A program made the position numbers and the translations under genes. DNA of 64,000 nt from Leptolyngbya iicbica LK (lineage in GTDB: Bacteria; Cyanobacteriota; Cyanobacteriia; Phormidesmidales; Phormidesmidaceae). The stretch covers positions 124,001 to 188,000 of the forward strand of contig NZ_QVFV01000004.1 of the NCBI RefSeq assembly GCF_004212215.1, read 5' to 3'. This document shows positions 37,840-45,824 of the stretch, in pieces. The notes beneath the pieces are model-generated. The model did no database searches. It had not been told where the DNA came from and saw nothing but the letters and a program-made list of their open reading frames with translations. Position 1 is the stretch's first letter, and every line of letters begins with the position of its first letter.

Positions 37840-39063
37840 ATGTTTTCTTCTGTTTCTCTGGGGTGGCTCGGCAGTGCGATCGCGCTGTGCCTGTTCGTGG
37901 TGCAGTTACCGGCCGTGATGGTGTTGCTGGCCCGCTTGCTCAAGGGACCTACTCGTCGCCCGCCACTACAACCTCGCGCCATGACGCCGGATCAAGTGGG
38001 CCAAGTCAGTGTCGTTGTGCCGACCCTCAACGAAGCCCTGCGCGTAGCTCCTTGTTTGACCGGACTCTCCCAGCAAACAGCAGAAGTGCGAGAGGTGCTG
38101 GTGGTGGATAGTCGGTCAACCGATGGCACTCGCGAAATTGTGCAAAAAGCCCAGGAAACCGATGCCCGCATTCGCCTACTGACGGATGATCCGCTGCCGT
38201 CCGACTGGGTGGGCCGACCTTGGGCACTCCATTACGGTTACTTGCAGAGTTCGGCAGATAGTCACTGGATTTTGGGGCTCGACGCCGATACTCAGCCGCA
38301 GCCAGGACTCGTGGCCGCGCTCATTGCTGCGGCCACAGCCGAGCAGTATGACCTCGTCTCACTCTCGCCGCGCTTTATTTTGAAAGGATTGGGCGAGATT
38401 TGGCTGCAGCCAGCTTTATTGATGACGCTGGTGTATCGATTTGGCCCCACGGGTGCGTCAGAAAGTGGTGCGGAACGGGTGATGGCCAATGGCCAGTGCT
38501 TTCTTTGTCGTCGCGACCTGTTGCAGAAATTGGATGGCTATACCCGTGCTCGCCTGTCGTTTTGTGATGATGTGACTCTGGCCCGTGAAGCGGCTAAGGC
38601 AGGAGCCAAGGTAGGGTTTTGGGATGGTGCGAAGCTGCTCAAAGTGCGCATGTATGAAGGGTTGGCGGAAACCTGGAAGGAATGGGGGCGATCGCTCGAT
38701 CTCAAAGATGCATCTTCGCGAGGCCAAATCTGGGGCGATTTGTGGTTTCTGACCTGCGTACAAGCCTTGCCCTGGCTGAGTTTGCCGCTACTGTTGTGGA
38801 ACTTGAGCAGTGGGCCGCCCACTCTGCCCCTTCAGCTGAGTTTGGGTCTCAATGCGAGTCTGATCGCCGCCCGTGTCGCTCTACAGTTGGCGATTTTGCC
38901 TTCGTACGATTTGAGCCAATCACCCAACCGCTGGATATTTTGGCTGTCGCCGCTGGCCGATCCCCTCGCGGTACTCCGCATTTGGCTCTCTTCGCTACGC
39001 ACGCCCAAGACTTGGCGCGGTCGGCAATACGATTTGGCTGCCACGTTACCGTCTCAGCCGTAG
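37840..39063 (+). CDS. cruG: 2-O-glycosyltransferase CruG (family 2)
   Basis: 407 residues. Adds the sugar to the 2'-hydroxyl made after CruF in myxoxanthophyll synthesis. One N-terminal helix (SAIALCLFVVQLPAVMVLLA), then a GT2 domain: VSVVVPTLNEALRVAPCL, EVLVVDSRSTDGT, ILGLDADTQPQPG (DxD metal site), SFCDDVTLAREA (acceptor-site acidic pair). Two or three C-terminal helices anchor it. Operon with cruF. Confidence 0.9.
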   Translation: MFSSVSLGWLGSAIALCLFVVQLPAVMVLLARLLKGPTRRPPLQPRAMTPDQVGQVSVVVPTLNEALRVAPCLTGLSQQTAEVREVLVVDSRSTDGTREIVQKAQETDARIRLLTDDPLPSDWVGRPWALHYGYLQSSADSHWILGLDADTQPQPGLVAALIAAATAEQYDLVSLSPRFILKGLGEIWLQPALLMTLVYRFGPTGASESGAERVMANGQCFLCRRDLLQKLDGYTRARLSFCDDVTLAREAAKAGAKVGFWDGAKLLKVRMYEGLAETWKEWGRSLDLKDASSRGQIWGDLWFLTCVQALPWLSLPLLLWNLSSGPPTLPLQLSLGLNASLIAARVALQLAILPSYDLSQSPNRWIFWLSPLADPLAVLRIWLSSLRTPKTWRGRQYDLAATLPSQP

Positions 39064-39517
39064 CATTTAACAGTCAGGTGTCGCGAGCCCACAAATTTAA
39101 AGAATGGGAATTTAATTTTCAGTGTGGACAGCCGTCTCGGCTGGCCTGGAGCAGGCAAGATACCTGCCTGACAAAACTTGGAGTTTATAAAATTCTGCTG
39201 CTTAGCCTCTCGTTTTTCTGCTAAAGAGACGAACCAAGCTATCTTGCAACGCTGTAGAAGCTGGCTCAAAATCGCGATCGCGGTGTTTTGCTGTCTCCTC
39301 CATGAGTGCAGTCTGCTCACCGCCAGTTCATGATTGGCTGATTTGCATAAGGTTTTCTAAAACTTTTCTAGGAAATTTTGCCCTGATTGCAGGACATCGG
39401 TTGAGATGGGAAAGATAGGATAAGCGTGGTTTGGTATAGCACTTTACCTGCGTTTGCTCAGCTCAGTTGCTGGCCCACGCCGCGTCTCAGGTTTGCTAAC
39501 TCTTTTATACGCCGCCT
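39064..39517. other. Intergenic region carrying repeat copy A
   Basis: 454 bp between cruG and a glycosyltransferase gene on the same strand. Its first part is filled by the dispersed repeat (39071-39179). The rest shows no gene; no terminator with a T-run was found after cruG. Confidence 0.4.
39071..39179 (+). repeat. Dispersed intergenic repeat, copy A
   Basis: Begins CAGTCAGGTG 7 bp after the cruG stop. About 105 bp align with the reverse complement of 32122-32229; the inner block CAGCCGTCTCGG...GGAGCAGGCAAGATACCTGC is nearly invariant. No transposase or known terminal structure accompanies either copy, so this looks like a non-autonomous or REP-like family. Confidence 0.8.
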
Positions 39518-40411
39518 ATGTTTTCGATTTACATTCTGACCTATAACGAAGAGCTGGATATTGCCGCTTGCATTGAGTCAGCCATGGTGTCTGACGACAT
39601 TATTGTGGTGGACTCTTGTAGCCGCGATCGCACCGTCGAAATTGCATCGCAGTATCCGGTGCGGGTCATTGAGCATCCCTTTGAGAGTCACGGCCAGCAG
39701 CGAACTTGGATGCTAGAAAATATTCCGGCCAAATATGAGTGGGCCTATATTTTGGAAGCGGATGAGCGCATGACGCCTGAGCTGTTTCAAGAATGCTGCC
39801 AGGTGATTCAGCAGTCGGAGCATGTCGGCTACTACGCCGCTGAGCGCGTCATGTTTATGGATCGGTGGATCAAACACAGCACTCAATTTCCGCGCTATCA
39901 GTTGCGGCTGCTGCAACTGGGCAAGGTCTGGTTTACCGACTATGGCCATACCGAGCGGGAAGTGTGTGAGGGTTCTACGGGCTTTTTGCAGGAAACTTAT
40001 CCCCACTACACCTGCGGCAAGGGCATGAGCCGCTGGATTGAAAAGCACAATCGTTATTCGACGGACGAAGCTAAAGAGACGCTCAGACAACTGCAATCCG
40101 GCCAGGTCAACTGGCGCAATTTATTTTGGGGCAAAACGGAAGTCGAACGCCGTCACGCCCTGAAAGACCTATCCCTGCGGCTCCCCCTGCGTCCGTTGGT
40201 GCGCTGGTTTTACATGTATTTCATCCTGGGCGGCTGGCGCGATGGAGAAGCCGGGTTTGCCTGGTGTACGCTCCAGGGTTTTTATGAATATCTCATTGTG
40301 CTGAAGGTCAAAGAACTCAAGCGCCAACAGACCTCTGCGACCCCGACGCCCCCAAAGCCAACGGTCCCAAAGCCGATTAAACAGACGGCTGATCAGACGG
40401 TCGTGCGTTAA
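39518..40411 (+). CDS. Family 2 glycosyltransferase (WaaE/KdtX-like)
   Basis: 297 residues, cytosolic face of the membrane. GT2 core at the N-terminus: FSIYILTYNEELDIAACIES, DIIVVDSCSRDRTVEIA, and ILEADERMTPELFQ (the DER variant of the DxD site, typical of the WaaE/KdtX-type glucosyltransferases). Central segment has many His/Trp residues; C-terminal hydrophobic stretch FYMYFILGGWRDGEAGF. The Pro/Lys-rich tail (TPTPPKPTVPKPIK) is disordered. Acceptor unknown; lipopolysaccharide or exopolysaccharide is the family expectation. Confidence 0.8.
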   Translation: MFSIYILTYNEELDIAACIESAMVSDDIIVVDSCSRDRTVEIASQYPVRVIEHPFESHGQQRTWMLENIPAKYEWAYILEADERMTPELFQECCQVIQQSEHVGYYAAERVMFMDRWIKHSTQFPRYQLRLLQLGKVWFTDYGHTEREVCEGSTGFLQETYPHYTCGKGMSRWIEKHNRYSTDEAKETLRQLQSGQVNWRNLFWGKTEVERRHALKDLSLRLPLRPLVRWFYMYFILGGWRDGEAGFAWCTLQGFYEYLIVLKVKELKRQQTSATPTPPKPTVPKPIKQTADQTVVR

Positions 40412-40475
40412 TGCCGAGTCTCGGCCGCCGTTGAACGTTACACTCAAGGGCGGCATCCAGTGAGACGGTTAGGGC

Positions 40476-41885
40476 ATGGCAGTCGAGTACGATTTGGTGA
40501 TTGTCGGCGGCACCTCAGAGGGCATCACCGCTGCGACAGCGGCCAGCCGCTATGGGGCCAGGGTAGCGCTGATCTTACAGGGGTTAGACAGTGGCCGATC
40601 GCACCTCATACAGCAGGGACTGTGGTCCCTCACGGCGACGCATCCCCTTGCCATGCCGCCTGGGGAGAGTGGGGTGTCGCCGTGGCAATGGGCCAAACAA
40701 CGGGCCACCTTAATTGCGGATACCTTGACTCGTGACACTGCTGTACGGTTGATGGTGCAAGGGGTTGATGTCATCGCGGAGACTGGGCAGATAGTGGGCG
40801 ATCGCCCGCTCACATTAGTCACCGCAACTCGCCGACTGACGACCCGCAAATTGTTAATCGCCACAGGCAGTCACGCGATCGCTCCCCCCCTACCCGGATT
40901 GGCGACGGTGCCTTACGACACGCCCGCAACGCTTTGCCAACGAGAACATCTGCCGTCGAGTGTGGTGATTTTGGGTGGCAGTCCGATGGGGATCGGACTC
41001 GCCCAGTGGTTGGCCCGTTGGTCGGTCAAGGTCACTTTGCTGACTGCGAGTACCCAGTTTTTCACTACCGAAGACCCGGATGTGGCGGGCTGGCTGACCG
41101 CGCAACTGCGGGCTGATGGCGTCGATATGTGCCTGGGAGCCCGCATCATATCGGTATCGCAACCGCCTGACCCGCCATCTGGCACAGCGATCGCCGTCCA
41201 ACTCGAATCTGCAAGGATCACAGCCGACTCGCTGGTAGTAGCGACCCGCCCTGGACCTTACCTGCACGATTTGGGTCTCCAACACTGTTTGCCGCGCGAT
41301 CGCCCACTGACAGTGAATGCTCACCTGCAAACCGAGCATCCGCGCATTTATGCCTGTGGGGCTGCGATCGGGGGGGATGAGCTGCCGGCGATCGCCCGCC
41401 AAGAAGCCGAATGTGCCGTCCACAATGCACTTCTGTGGCCGCGTCGTCGCGTCAATTATCAAACGCTGCCCTATGAGTTGCCCACGCAACCGCCGACGGC
41501 GCGGGTGGGCTTCACTGAATTGCAAGCTGTGCAGCGATTTGGTGCGTCAGCGGTGCTGGTGGCGCGGCAGTCGCTGTATGAAAATCCCACAGCCCAATGG
41601 CGCGAAGCCACCAGTGGCTTTTGTAAGCTCATCGCCCACCGGGACGGGCGCTTGCTGGGGTGTCATAGTGTGGGGCCAGAAGCCTCAGTCTGGGTGCAGG
41701 CAGTGGCGTTATTGATGGCGGCAAAAACGCCTTGGTGGCACCTCGCCAACTCGCCAACGTTGCCCGACAGCCTGATGGAAATTGTGCGACAGGCGGCCCA
41801 GCAATGGGAAAGCGATCGCTGGCAACCAGGCCAATGGCGACGCGACTGGGCCGAGAACTGGTGTAACTGGCGACGTAACACTTGA
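40476..41885 (+). CDS. Pyridine nucleotide-disulfide oxidoreductase-like flavoprotein without the redox Cys pair
   Basis: 469 residues. Class I flavoprotein layout: FAD site DLVIVGGTSEGITAATAASR (residues 6-25, a changed GxGxxG), second dinucleotide site VVILGGSPMGIGLAQWL, ATG motif LLIATGSHAIA, and IYACGAAIGGDELPAIA for the FAD-closing Gly-Asp region. C-terminal dimerisation domain from about 345. The CxxxxC redox disulfide expected after the first helix is missing, so it is not a standard mercuric or lipoamide reductase. The last residues (WQPGQWRRDWAENWCNWRRN) recur in a second copy at 43692-43757. Confidence 0.8.
   Translation: MAVEYDLVIVGGTSEGITAATAASRYGARVALILQGLDSGRSHLIQQGLWSLTATHPLAMPPGESGVSPWQWAKQRATLIADTLTRDTAVRLMVQGVDVIAETGQIVGDRPLTLVTATRRLTTRKLLIATGSHAIAPPLPGLATVPYDTPATLCQREHLPSSVVILGGSPMGIGLAQWLARWSVKVTLLTASTQFFTTEDPDVAGWLTAQLRADGVDMCLGARIISVSQPPDPPSGTAIAVQLESARITADSLVVATRPGPYLHDLGLQHCLPRDRPLTVNAHLQTEHPRIYACGAAIGGDELPAIARQEAECAVHNALLWPRRRVNYQTLPYELPTQPPTARVGFTELQAVQRFGASAVLVARQSLYENPTAQWREATSGFCKLIAHRDGRLLGCHSVGPEASVWVQAVALLMAAKTPWWHLANSPTLPDSLMEIVRQAAQQWESDRWQPGQWRRDWAENWCNWRRNT
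41819..41885 (+). repeat. 67-bp direct repeat, copy 1 (inside flavoprotein 3' end)
   Basis: Matches 43691-43757 at 59 of 67 positions. This copy encodes the end of the flavoprotein, including its stop codon. Confidence 0.85.
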
Positions 41886-42376
41886 AGGCTCGCTGAATAG
41901 GCTGCCTTTAGCTGCGGCTGATGGCGGCCCCCAGTCCACGCTTCGAACTCCTCAAAGCCTGCATACTCGTGTTCAATCGCGATCGCCGCCCCTTTACTCC
42001 CGTAGCCGCAAAAATGTCCTTCCCGCCGCCCGCCTGGCGCGGCAAATCCATCCGTTTTCATCAGCAAGGCTACGCTGACAAACACAATCATGTCAGTACC
42101 AAGCGCTAGCTAAGTCCGGTTAACCCAGTTGGGTGCTCAACCATAGGGGAAAAGCATTGCGGTTGAAGCTTTGACACAGCGTCGTCAACCCGAGGGATGA
42201 TTGTCGCCAAAATAGAATCAGTCTGGCGAATAAATTTAGTATTGTCATTTTATTTTATTCAATTCAAAATATCTTTATGCTTCTGATGCTGGCTTACTGC
42301 CAAATGCATCAGAGGACGCCCCAGGTCTTATTTGACCTGAAACGATTTTGCGTTGGTATCTCAATGAGGAAAAGAC
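41886..42376. other. Intergenic region, nothing firmly assigned
   Basis: 491 bp. Overlapping short frames on both strands (41921-42109 +, 41663-42091 -) are HIP1-rich but lack ribosome sites and a recognisable product. An AT-rich stretch at 42240-42280 probably belongs to the promoter of the next gene. Confidence 0.3.
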
Positions 42377-43006
42377 ATGACGACTTCTTTCGAGTACAAC
42401 CGCTTGAACAAAGATGACGCCGCGGTGCTGATGGTGGATCACCAAGCTGGTTTGATTTCCCTGGTGCAGGACTATCCCCCGAATGAATTTAAGAACAACG
42501 TGTTGGCGTTGGCTGATATTGCCAAGTTCTTTAACCTGCCGACCATCCTGACGACCAGCTTTGAGCAAGGTCCTAATGGTCCCATCGTGCCGGAACTGAA
42601 AGAGATGTTTCCTGATGCGCCTTACATTGCGCGTCCGGGGCAGATCAATGCTTGGGACAACGATGATTTTGTCGCAGCGGTGAAAGCCACTGGCAAAAAG
42701 CAGCTCATTATTGCGGGGATTGTGACGGATGTCTGTGTGGCATTTGTAGCGCTGTCCGCGATCGAGGCTGGCTTTGATGTCTTCGTAGTTACGGATGCGT
42801 CTGGCACCTTTGACGAAACGGTTCGAGCCGCTGCTTGGGAACGCATGAGCGCGGCGGGTGTACAACTGCTCAACTGGTTCGCCGTAGCTTGTGAACTCCA
42901 CCGCGACTGGCGCAATGATATTGAAGGGCTGGGCAACCTGTTGTCTAACCACATTCCGCTCTATCGCGGCTTGATGACCAGCTACTTTGCTCGCGCTGGT
43001 CAATAG
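42377..43006 (+). CDS. YcaC-like isochorismatase-family hydrolase
   Basis: 209 residues. Very close to the YcaC group of cysteine hydrolases: AVLMVDHQAGLISLV with catalytic Asp21, PTILTTSFEQGPNGP, APYIARPGQINAWDN, and IAGIVTDVCVAFVALSAIE with Cys120 as the presumed nucleophile. YcaC forms octameric rings in enterobacteria and its natural substrate is not settled. GAGG lies 9-12 bases before the ATG. A monooxygenase-domain gene follows on the same strand 94 bp later. Confidence 0.88.
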   Translation: MTTSFEYNRLNKDDAAVLMVDHQAGLISLVQDYPPNEFKNNVLALADIAKFFNLPTILTTSFEQGPNGPIVPELKEMFPDAPYIARPGQINAWDNDDFVAAVKATGKKQLIIAGIVTDVCVAFVALSAIEAGFDVFVVTDASGTFDETVRAAAWERMSAAGVQLLNWFAVACELHRDWRNDIEGLGNLLSNHIPLYRGLMTSYFARAGQ

Positions 43007-43100
43007 TAGTTTTGTCGGGCGGCGTTTTGGGGGCAAGACGTCGCCTGCGTTTAATCTGGTTTTATCGTTTGCCCCTGATGGTCCCTATCCCCCTCTACCT

Positions 43101-43649
43101 ATGACCACTGCCAGCCAGCATGTTACTGCTGTCATTACCCATCGCGTGCGATCGGGTCGCGAGACCGGATACGAAGAATGGATCAAAGGCATTGCCGCCG
43201 ATGCTCGCCAGTTTGCCGGACACTTAGGCGTTAATATCCTGCGTCCGCAGCCCGGAGCTACGTCTGACTATGTAATTGTGCTTCAATTCGACTCATGCCC
43301 TCACTTGAATGCGTGGCTCAATTCGGATGTCCGTAAAGGTTGGATTGATCGGGTCCAACCCCTAATTCAAGAACAGGAATCGGTACAGGTATTGACGGGG
43401 TTAGAAGGCTGGTTTCAGCTTCCGGCTCAGGCCACGCCCAAAGCCCCCAAGCGATATAAGCAAGCGATTTTGGTCTGGGTGGGAGTGATGATTGTGTCCC
43501 TGTTGGTGCATCCCCTGATTGCTCCGTTGATGCAATATTTACCCTGGCTGCTGCGGGTCGCCGTGAGTGTTGCCATTACGGTAGTGTTGCTGTCTTACCT
43601 CATCATGCCGCAGTTGACGCGGTGGTTTAAGGTGTGGCTGTTTACCTAG
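43101..43649 (+). CDS. Antibiotic-biosynthesis-monooxygenase (ABM) domain protein with two TM helices
   Basis: 182 residues from the ATG at 43101 (the frame extends upstream to 42987, overlapping the previous gene, which is unlikely). ABM dimeric ferredoxin-like domain in the first ~105 residues (HVTAVITHRVRSGRETGYEE, GVNILRPQPGATSDYVIVLQ). Then two hydrophobic helices (ILVWVGVMIVSLLVHPLIAP and LRVAVSVAITVVLLSYLIMP). The TAG stop is followed in the same frame by 35 further sense codons that encode a copy of the flavoprotein tail (see 43692-43757). Confidence 0.8.
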   Translation: MTTASQHVTAVITHRVRSGRETGYEEWIKGIAADARQFAGHLGVNILRPQPGATSDYVIVLQFDSCPHLNAWLNSDVRKGWIDRVQPLIQEQESVQVLTGLEGWFQLPAQATPKAPKRYKQAILVWVGVMIVSLLVHPLIAPLMQYLPWLLRVAVSVAITVVLLSYLIMPQLTRWFKVWLFT

Positions 43650-43690
43650 TTGCCGCCTGGTGGACAAGATTTGACGTTGCGGCCACATGG

Positions 43691-43757
43691 CTGGCAACCA
43701 GGACAATGGCAACGCGACTGGACCGAAAACTGGTGCAACTGGCGACGCAACGCTTAA
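43691..43757 (+). repeat. 67-bp direct repeat, copy 2
   Basis: Second copy of the 3' end of the flavoprotein gene, 1.87 kb downstream in the same orientation; 59 of 67 bases match. Confidence 0.85.
43692..43757 (+). pseudogene. Orphan C-terminal fragment of the flavoprotein
   Basis: Encodes WQPGQWQRDWTENWCNWRRN and one Ala, then TAA, matching the flavoprotein tail with three replacements; five of the eight base changes are silent. It has no start codon of its own and is in frame with the upstream ABM gene past its TAG at 43647-43649. Either a remnant of a duplicated gene or the lost tail of a once longer ABM protein. Confidence 0.7.
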
Positions 43758-43821
43758 AAATCGCAGAATTGTCTCATCCTTTAGAAGAAAAAATCAGCGC
43801 GTTTATTCGAAGTGACTTGAT

Positions 43822-45237
43822 TCACGCTTGTTCTGTCAGTGCGGGCTTCAAATCCCGCAGCAACCGCTCAAAAACCTGCTGATAGGCGTCGTAGTCTTTC
43901 CAATTGCAGAAGTTGCCGATGTTGCGCGATCGCTTGATCAACCCTGCCCACCCGTCGCTAGAGGTCATGACCGTGTCATCTAGCCGTACTGGGAAGAGCA
44001 CTAGCTTATTGCTCTGACGTTCTTTTTCTAGGGCTGATTCCACTTCACTTTCCACCCACTGACTGTTGACTGAGTGTTCGGAAAGAATCAGCAGCAGCTT
44101 GTCATGTTTACGGATAGCCTGGTCAATATCAACCCGCATTTTGGCTCCGATGGGCAAGTCTTCGGGAGCATACCAGCAGCGGACACCTTTGTCTTGCAAG
44201 TCGGCATGGAGTCGTTTGGCAAATTCCTCATCTTGATGGGAGTAGCTGATGAAGCAGGAGTAGAACTGGATGGGCTGATTGGTTAAAAGGGATGGAATGT
44301 AGTCGATGAAGGTGTTGGATAAGCCGATGCCTCGCAAGAATGACTCGGGCAACTGACCAGAACGGGCTAGGGTTCTATAGTCAATGGTGCTAGGTCCGTG
44401 GTGTAGGCACTCTGCTAGACCTTTAACTTTACCGAGATCAACGTCGGCGAATACTGTTTCGATGAGGACTGCATTACAGATGTCGGCATGGCGGAGGTTG
44501 GCTCCGCTGAAGTCCGCCATGTAGAGGTTGGCATCGGTGAGGACTCCATCACAAAGGTCAGCATCACGGAGGTCGGCATCGCTGAGGTCAGCTCCGCTGA
44601 GGTTGGCCATATGGAGGATAGCACCACGAAGGATGGCATCACGGAGGATAGTCCCGCTGAGGATAGCATCGCTGAGGTTCGTCCCACTGAGGTTGGCGCT
44701 GGTGAGGACTGCATCACCGAGGTCAGCATCATGGAGGACGGCCCCGCTGAGGTTAGCCTCGCTGAGGTTAGCATCACGGAGGACGGCATTGTTGAGGACT
44801 GCATCATGGAGAACAGCTCCGCTGAGGTCGGCATCGCTGAGGTCGGCTCCGCTGAGGTCGGCATAGCGGAGGACGGCCCTGCTAAGGTTAGCTCCGCTGA
44901 GGTTAGCCTCGTTGAGGTGAGTATCGCAAAGGTTAGCCTCGCTGAGGTCGGCATATCGGAGGAAGACCCTATGGAGGTAGGCGTAGCGGAGATAGGCATC
45001 GCTTAGGTTGGCAGAGTCGAGGTCAGCATGGCTCAGATGGGCATAGCGGAGTTTAGCTCCTTTGAGGTTTACTCCTTGGAGGACGGCTCCTTTGAGGTTG
45101 GCTCCTTTGAGATTGGCTCCTTGGAGGACGGCTCCGCTAAGGTCTATTTTTTTGCCTGGAATCTTCTTTCTCCAAGCGTTCCAGCTTTGAACTCCTTGCT
45201 TAAGCAAAGCCAATTGTTCTTCATTTGCCATTACCAT
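43822..45237 (-). CDS. Pentapeptide-repeat protein with C-terminal TIR domain
   Basis: 471 residues. Short N-terminal helix, then about 48 tandem A(D/N/V)LxG-type pentapeptides (residues ~31-275), which form a right-handed beta-helix. A linker follows, and a TIR domain at ~324-471. TIR landmarks: FYSCFISYSHQDEEFAKRL (beta-A), RCWYAPEDLPIG (BB loop) and SVNSQWVESEVESALEKE, where Glu398 of WVESE is placed like the catalytic Glu of TIR NAD hydrolases. No signal peptide. Could be an NAD-cleaving defence effector or a signalling adaptor; no partner gene of a known TIR defence system lies next to it. Confidence 0.9.
   Translation of the reverse strand: MVMANEEQLALLKQGVQSWNAWRKKIPGKKIDLSGAVLQGANLKGANLKGAVLQGVNLKGAKLRYAHLSHADLDSANLSDAYLRYAYLHRVFLRYADLSEANLCDTHLNEANLSGANLSRAVLRYADLSGADLSDADLSGAVLHDAVLNNAVLRDANLSEANLSGAVLHDADLGDAVLTSANLSGTNLSDAILSGTILRDAILRGAILHMANLSGADLSDADLRDADLCDGVLTDANLYMADFSGANLRHADICNAVLIETVFADVDLGKVKGLAECLHHGPSTIDYRTLARSGQLPESFLRGIGLSNTFIDYIPSLLTNQPIQFYSCFISYSHQDEEFAKRLHADLQDKGVRCWYAPEDLPIGAKMRVDIDQAIRKHDKLLLILSEHSVNSQWVESEVESALEKERQSNKLVLFPVRLDDTVMTSSDGWAGLIKRSRNIGNFCNWKDYDAYQQVFERLLRDLKPALTEQA
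44427..45147 (-). repeat. 15-nt periodic repeats encoding ~48 pentapeptides
   Basis: About 720 bp of DNA with a 15-base period (recurring GAGGTCGGCATCGCT and variants on the plus strand). Other frames on both strands stay open through it, which explains long shadow frames such as 44488-45006. Confidence 0.85.
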
Positions 45238-45447
45238 TTACCGCCACCATCGCCACAAATCTAGCAGCGGCAAATTAAGACGCCAAGAGCACTTTCTCTA
45301 TATTGCTTAATGGATACTGCTGATGACCGGTGGTAAAGTTTCACCTAAAGCTCGTAATTAGTCGTGATGAGGCTGGCGACGTTGTGAATCGATATCGAGC
45401 CAGTGATGGTATCGAGCAATTGAAGTCGATAAATTTGGCGATTACGG

Positions 45448-45699
45448 TTACCATTCATCGCGGAGCGTCCGTTGGGCGGTCAGGGCATCGCCTTGCCAGG
45501 TTAGGCGTCCGGCCAGGTCGGAAAAATTATATTGATTGGCAGGTTGTGGCTCTCCTGAGGGGGGCTCTTTCTGGTTGTCGTCTGCTTGAGCCGTTTCTAA
45601 CTCCAGCCCCAGGCGGAAGAAATGGATGAAATTGTAGACTTCTGAGAGCCGACTGGGGGGAATGCGCTTAATTTCGTCAATTACCTGGGACAATTCCAT
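45448..45699 (-). CDS. Orphan antitoxin-like protein (DUF2281/VapB-type tail)
   Basis: 83 residues. N-terminus MELSQVIDEIKRIPPSRLSE followed by VYNFIHFFRLGLE is of the DUF2281 type; the C-terminus FSDLAGRLTWQGDALTAQRT, ending in RDEW, is the toxin-wrapping tail seen in many cyanobacterial antitoxins. AAGGG lies 8-12 bases before the ATG. The expected toxin gene (PIN/VapC or RelE-like) is absent downstream: only ~210 bp remain before the TIR gene. Probably a solitary antitoxin or the remnant of a pair. Confidence 0.6.
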   Translation of the reverse strand: MELSQVIDEIKRIPPSRLSEVYNFIHFFRLGLELETAQADDNQKEPPSGEPQPANQYNFSDLAGRLTWQGDALTAQRTLRDEW

Positions 45700-45824
45700 C
45701 GTGTTTCCCTTGTTTGGTTTCAGGCAGCAGGACTGACCTCATTTTATGTCGTTGCTTGTTTGGGCTGATGCGATGAGTGTGGCAAGGTCACCGGGCTCTG
45801 GGATGAATCAAAGAACGGGTGGTC

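Noticed and set aside
41663-42091. 142-codon minus-strand frame and 62-codon plus-strand frame after the flavoprotein gene
   Set aside because: Both are in HIP1-rich intergenic DNA, conflict with each other and overlap the flavoprotein 3' end; neither has a ribosome site.
42987-43100. N-terminal extension of the ABM gene to 42987
   Set aside because: It would overlap the YcaC-like gene and adds unrelated sequence; the ABM domain starts right after the ATG at 43101.
44488-45006. 172-codon plus-strand frame and other long frames opposite the TIR gene
   Set aside because: Produced by the 15-bp periodicity of the pentapeptide repeats, which keeps other frames open; the translation is a monotonous repeat of another phase.
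45330-45629. 99-codon plus-strand frame opposite the antitoxin-like gene
   Set aside because: Antisense to a better supported gene and begins at a poor start codon; looks like a shadow.
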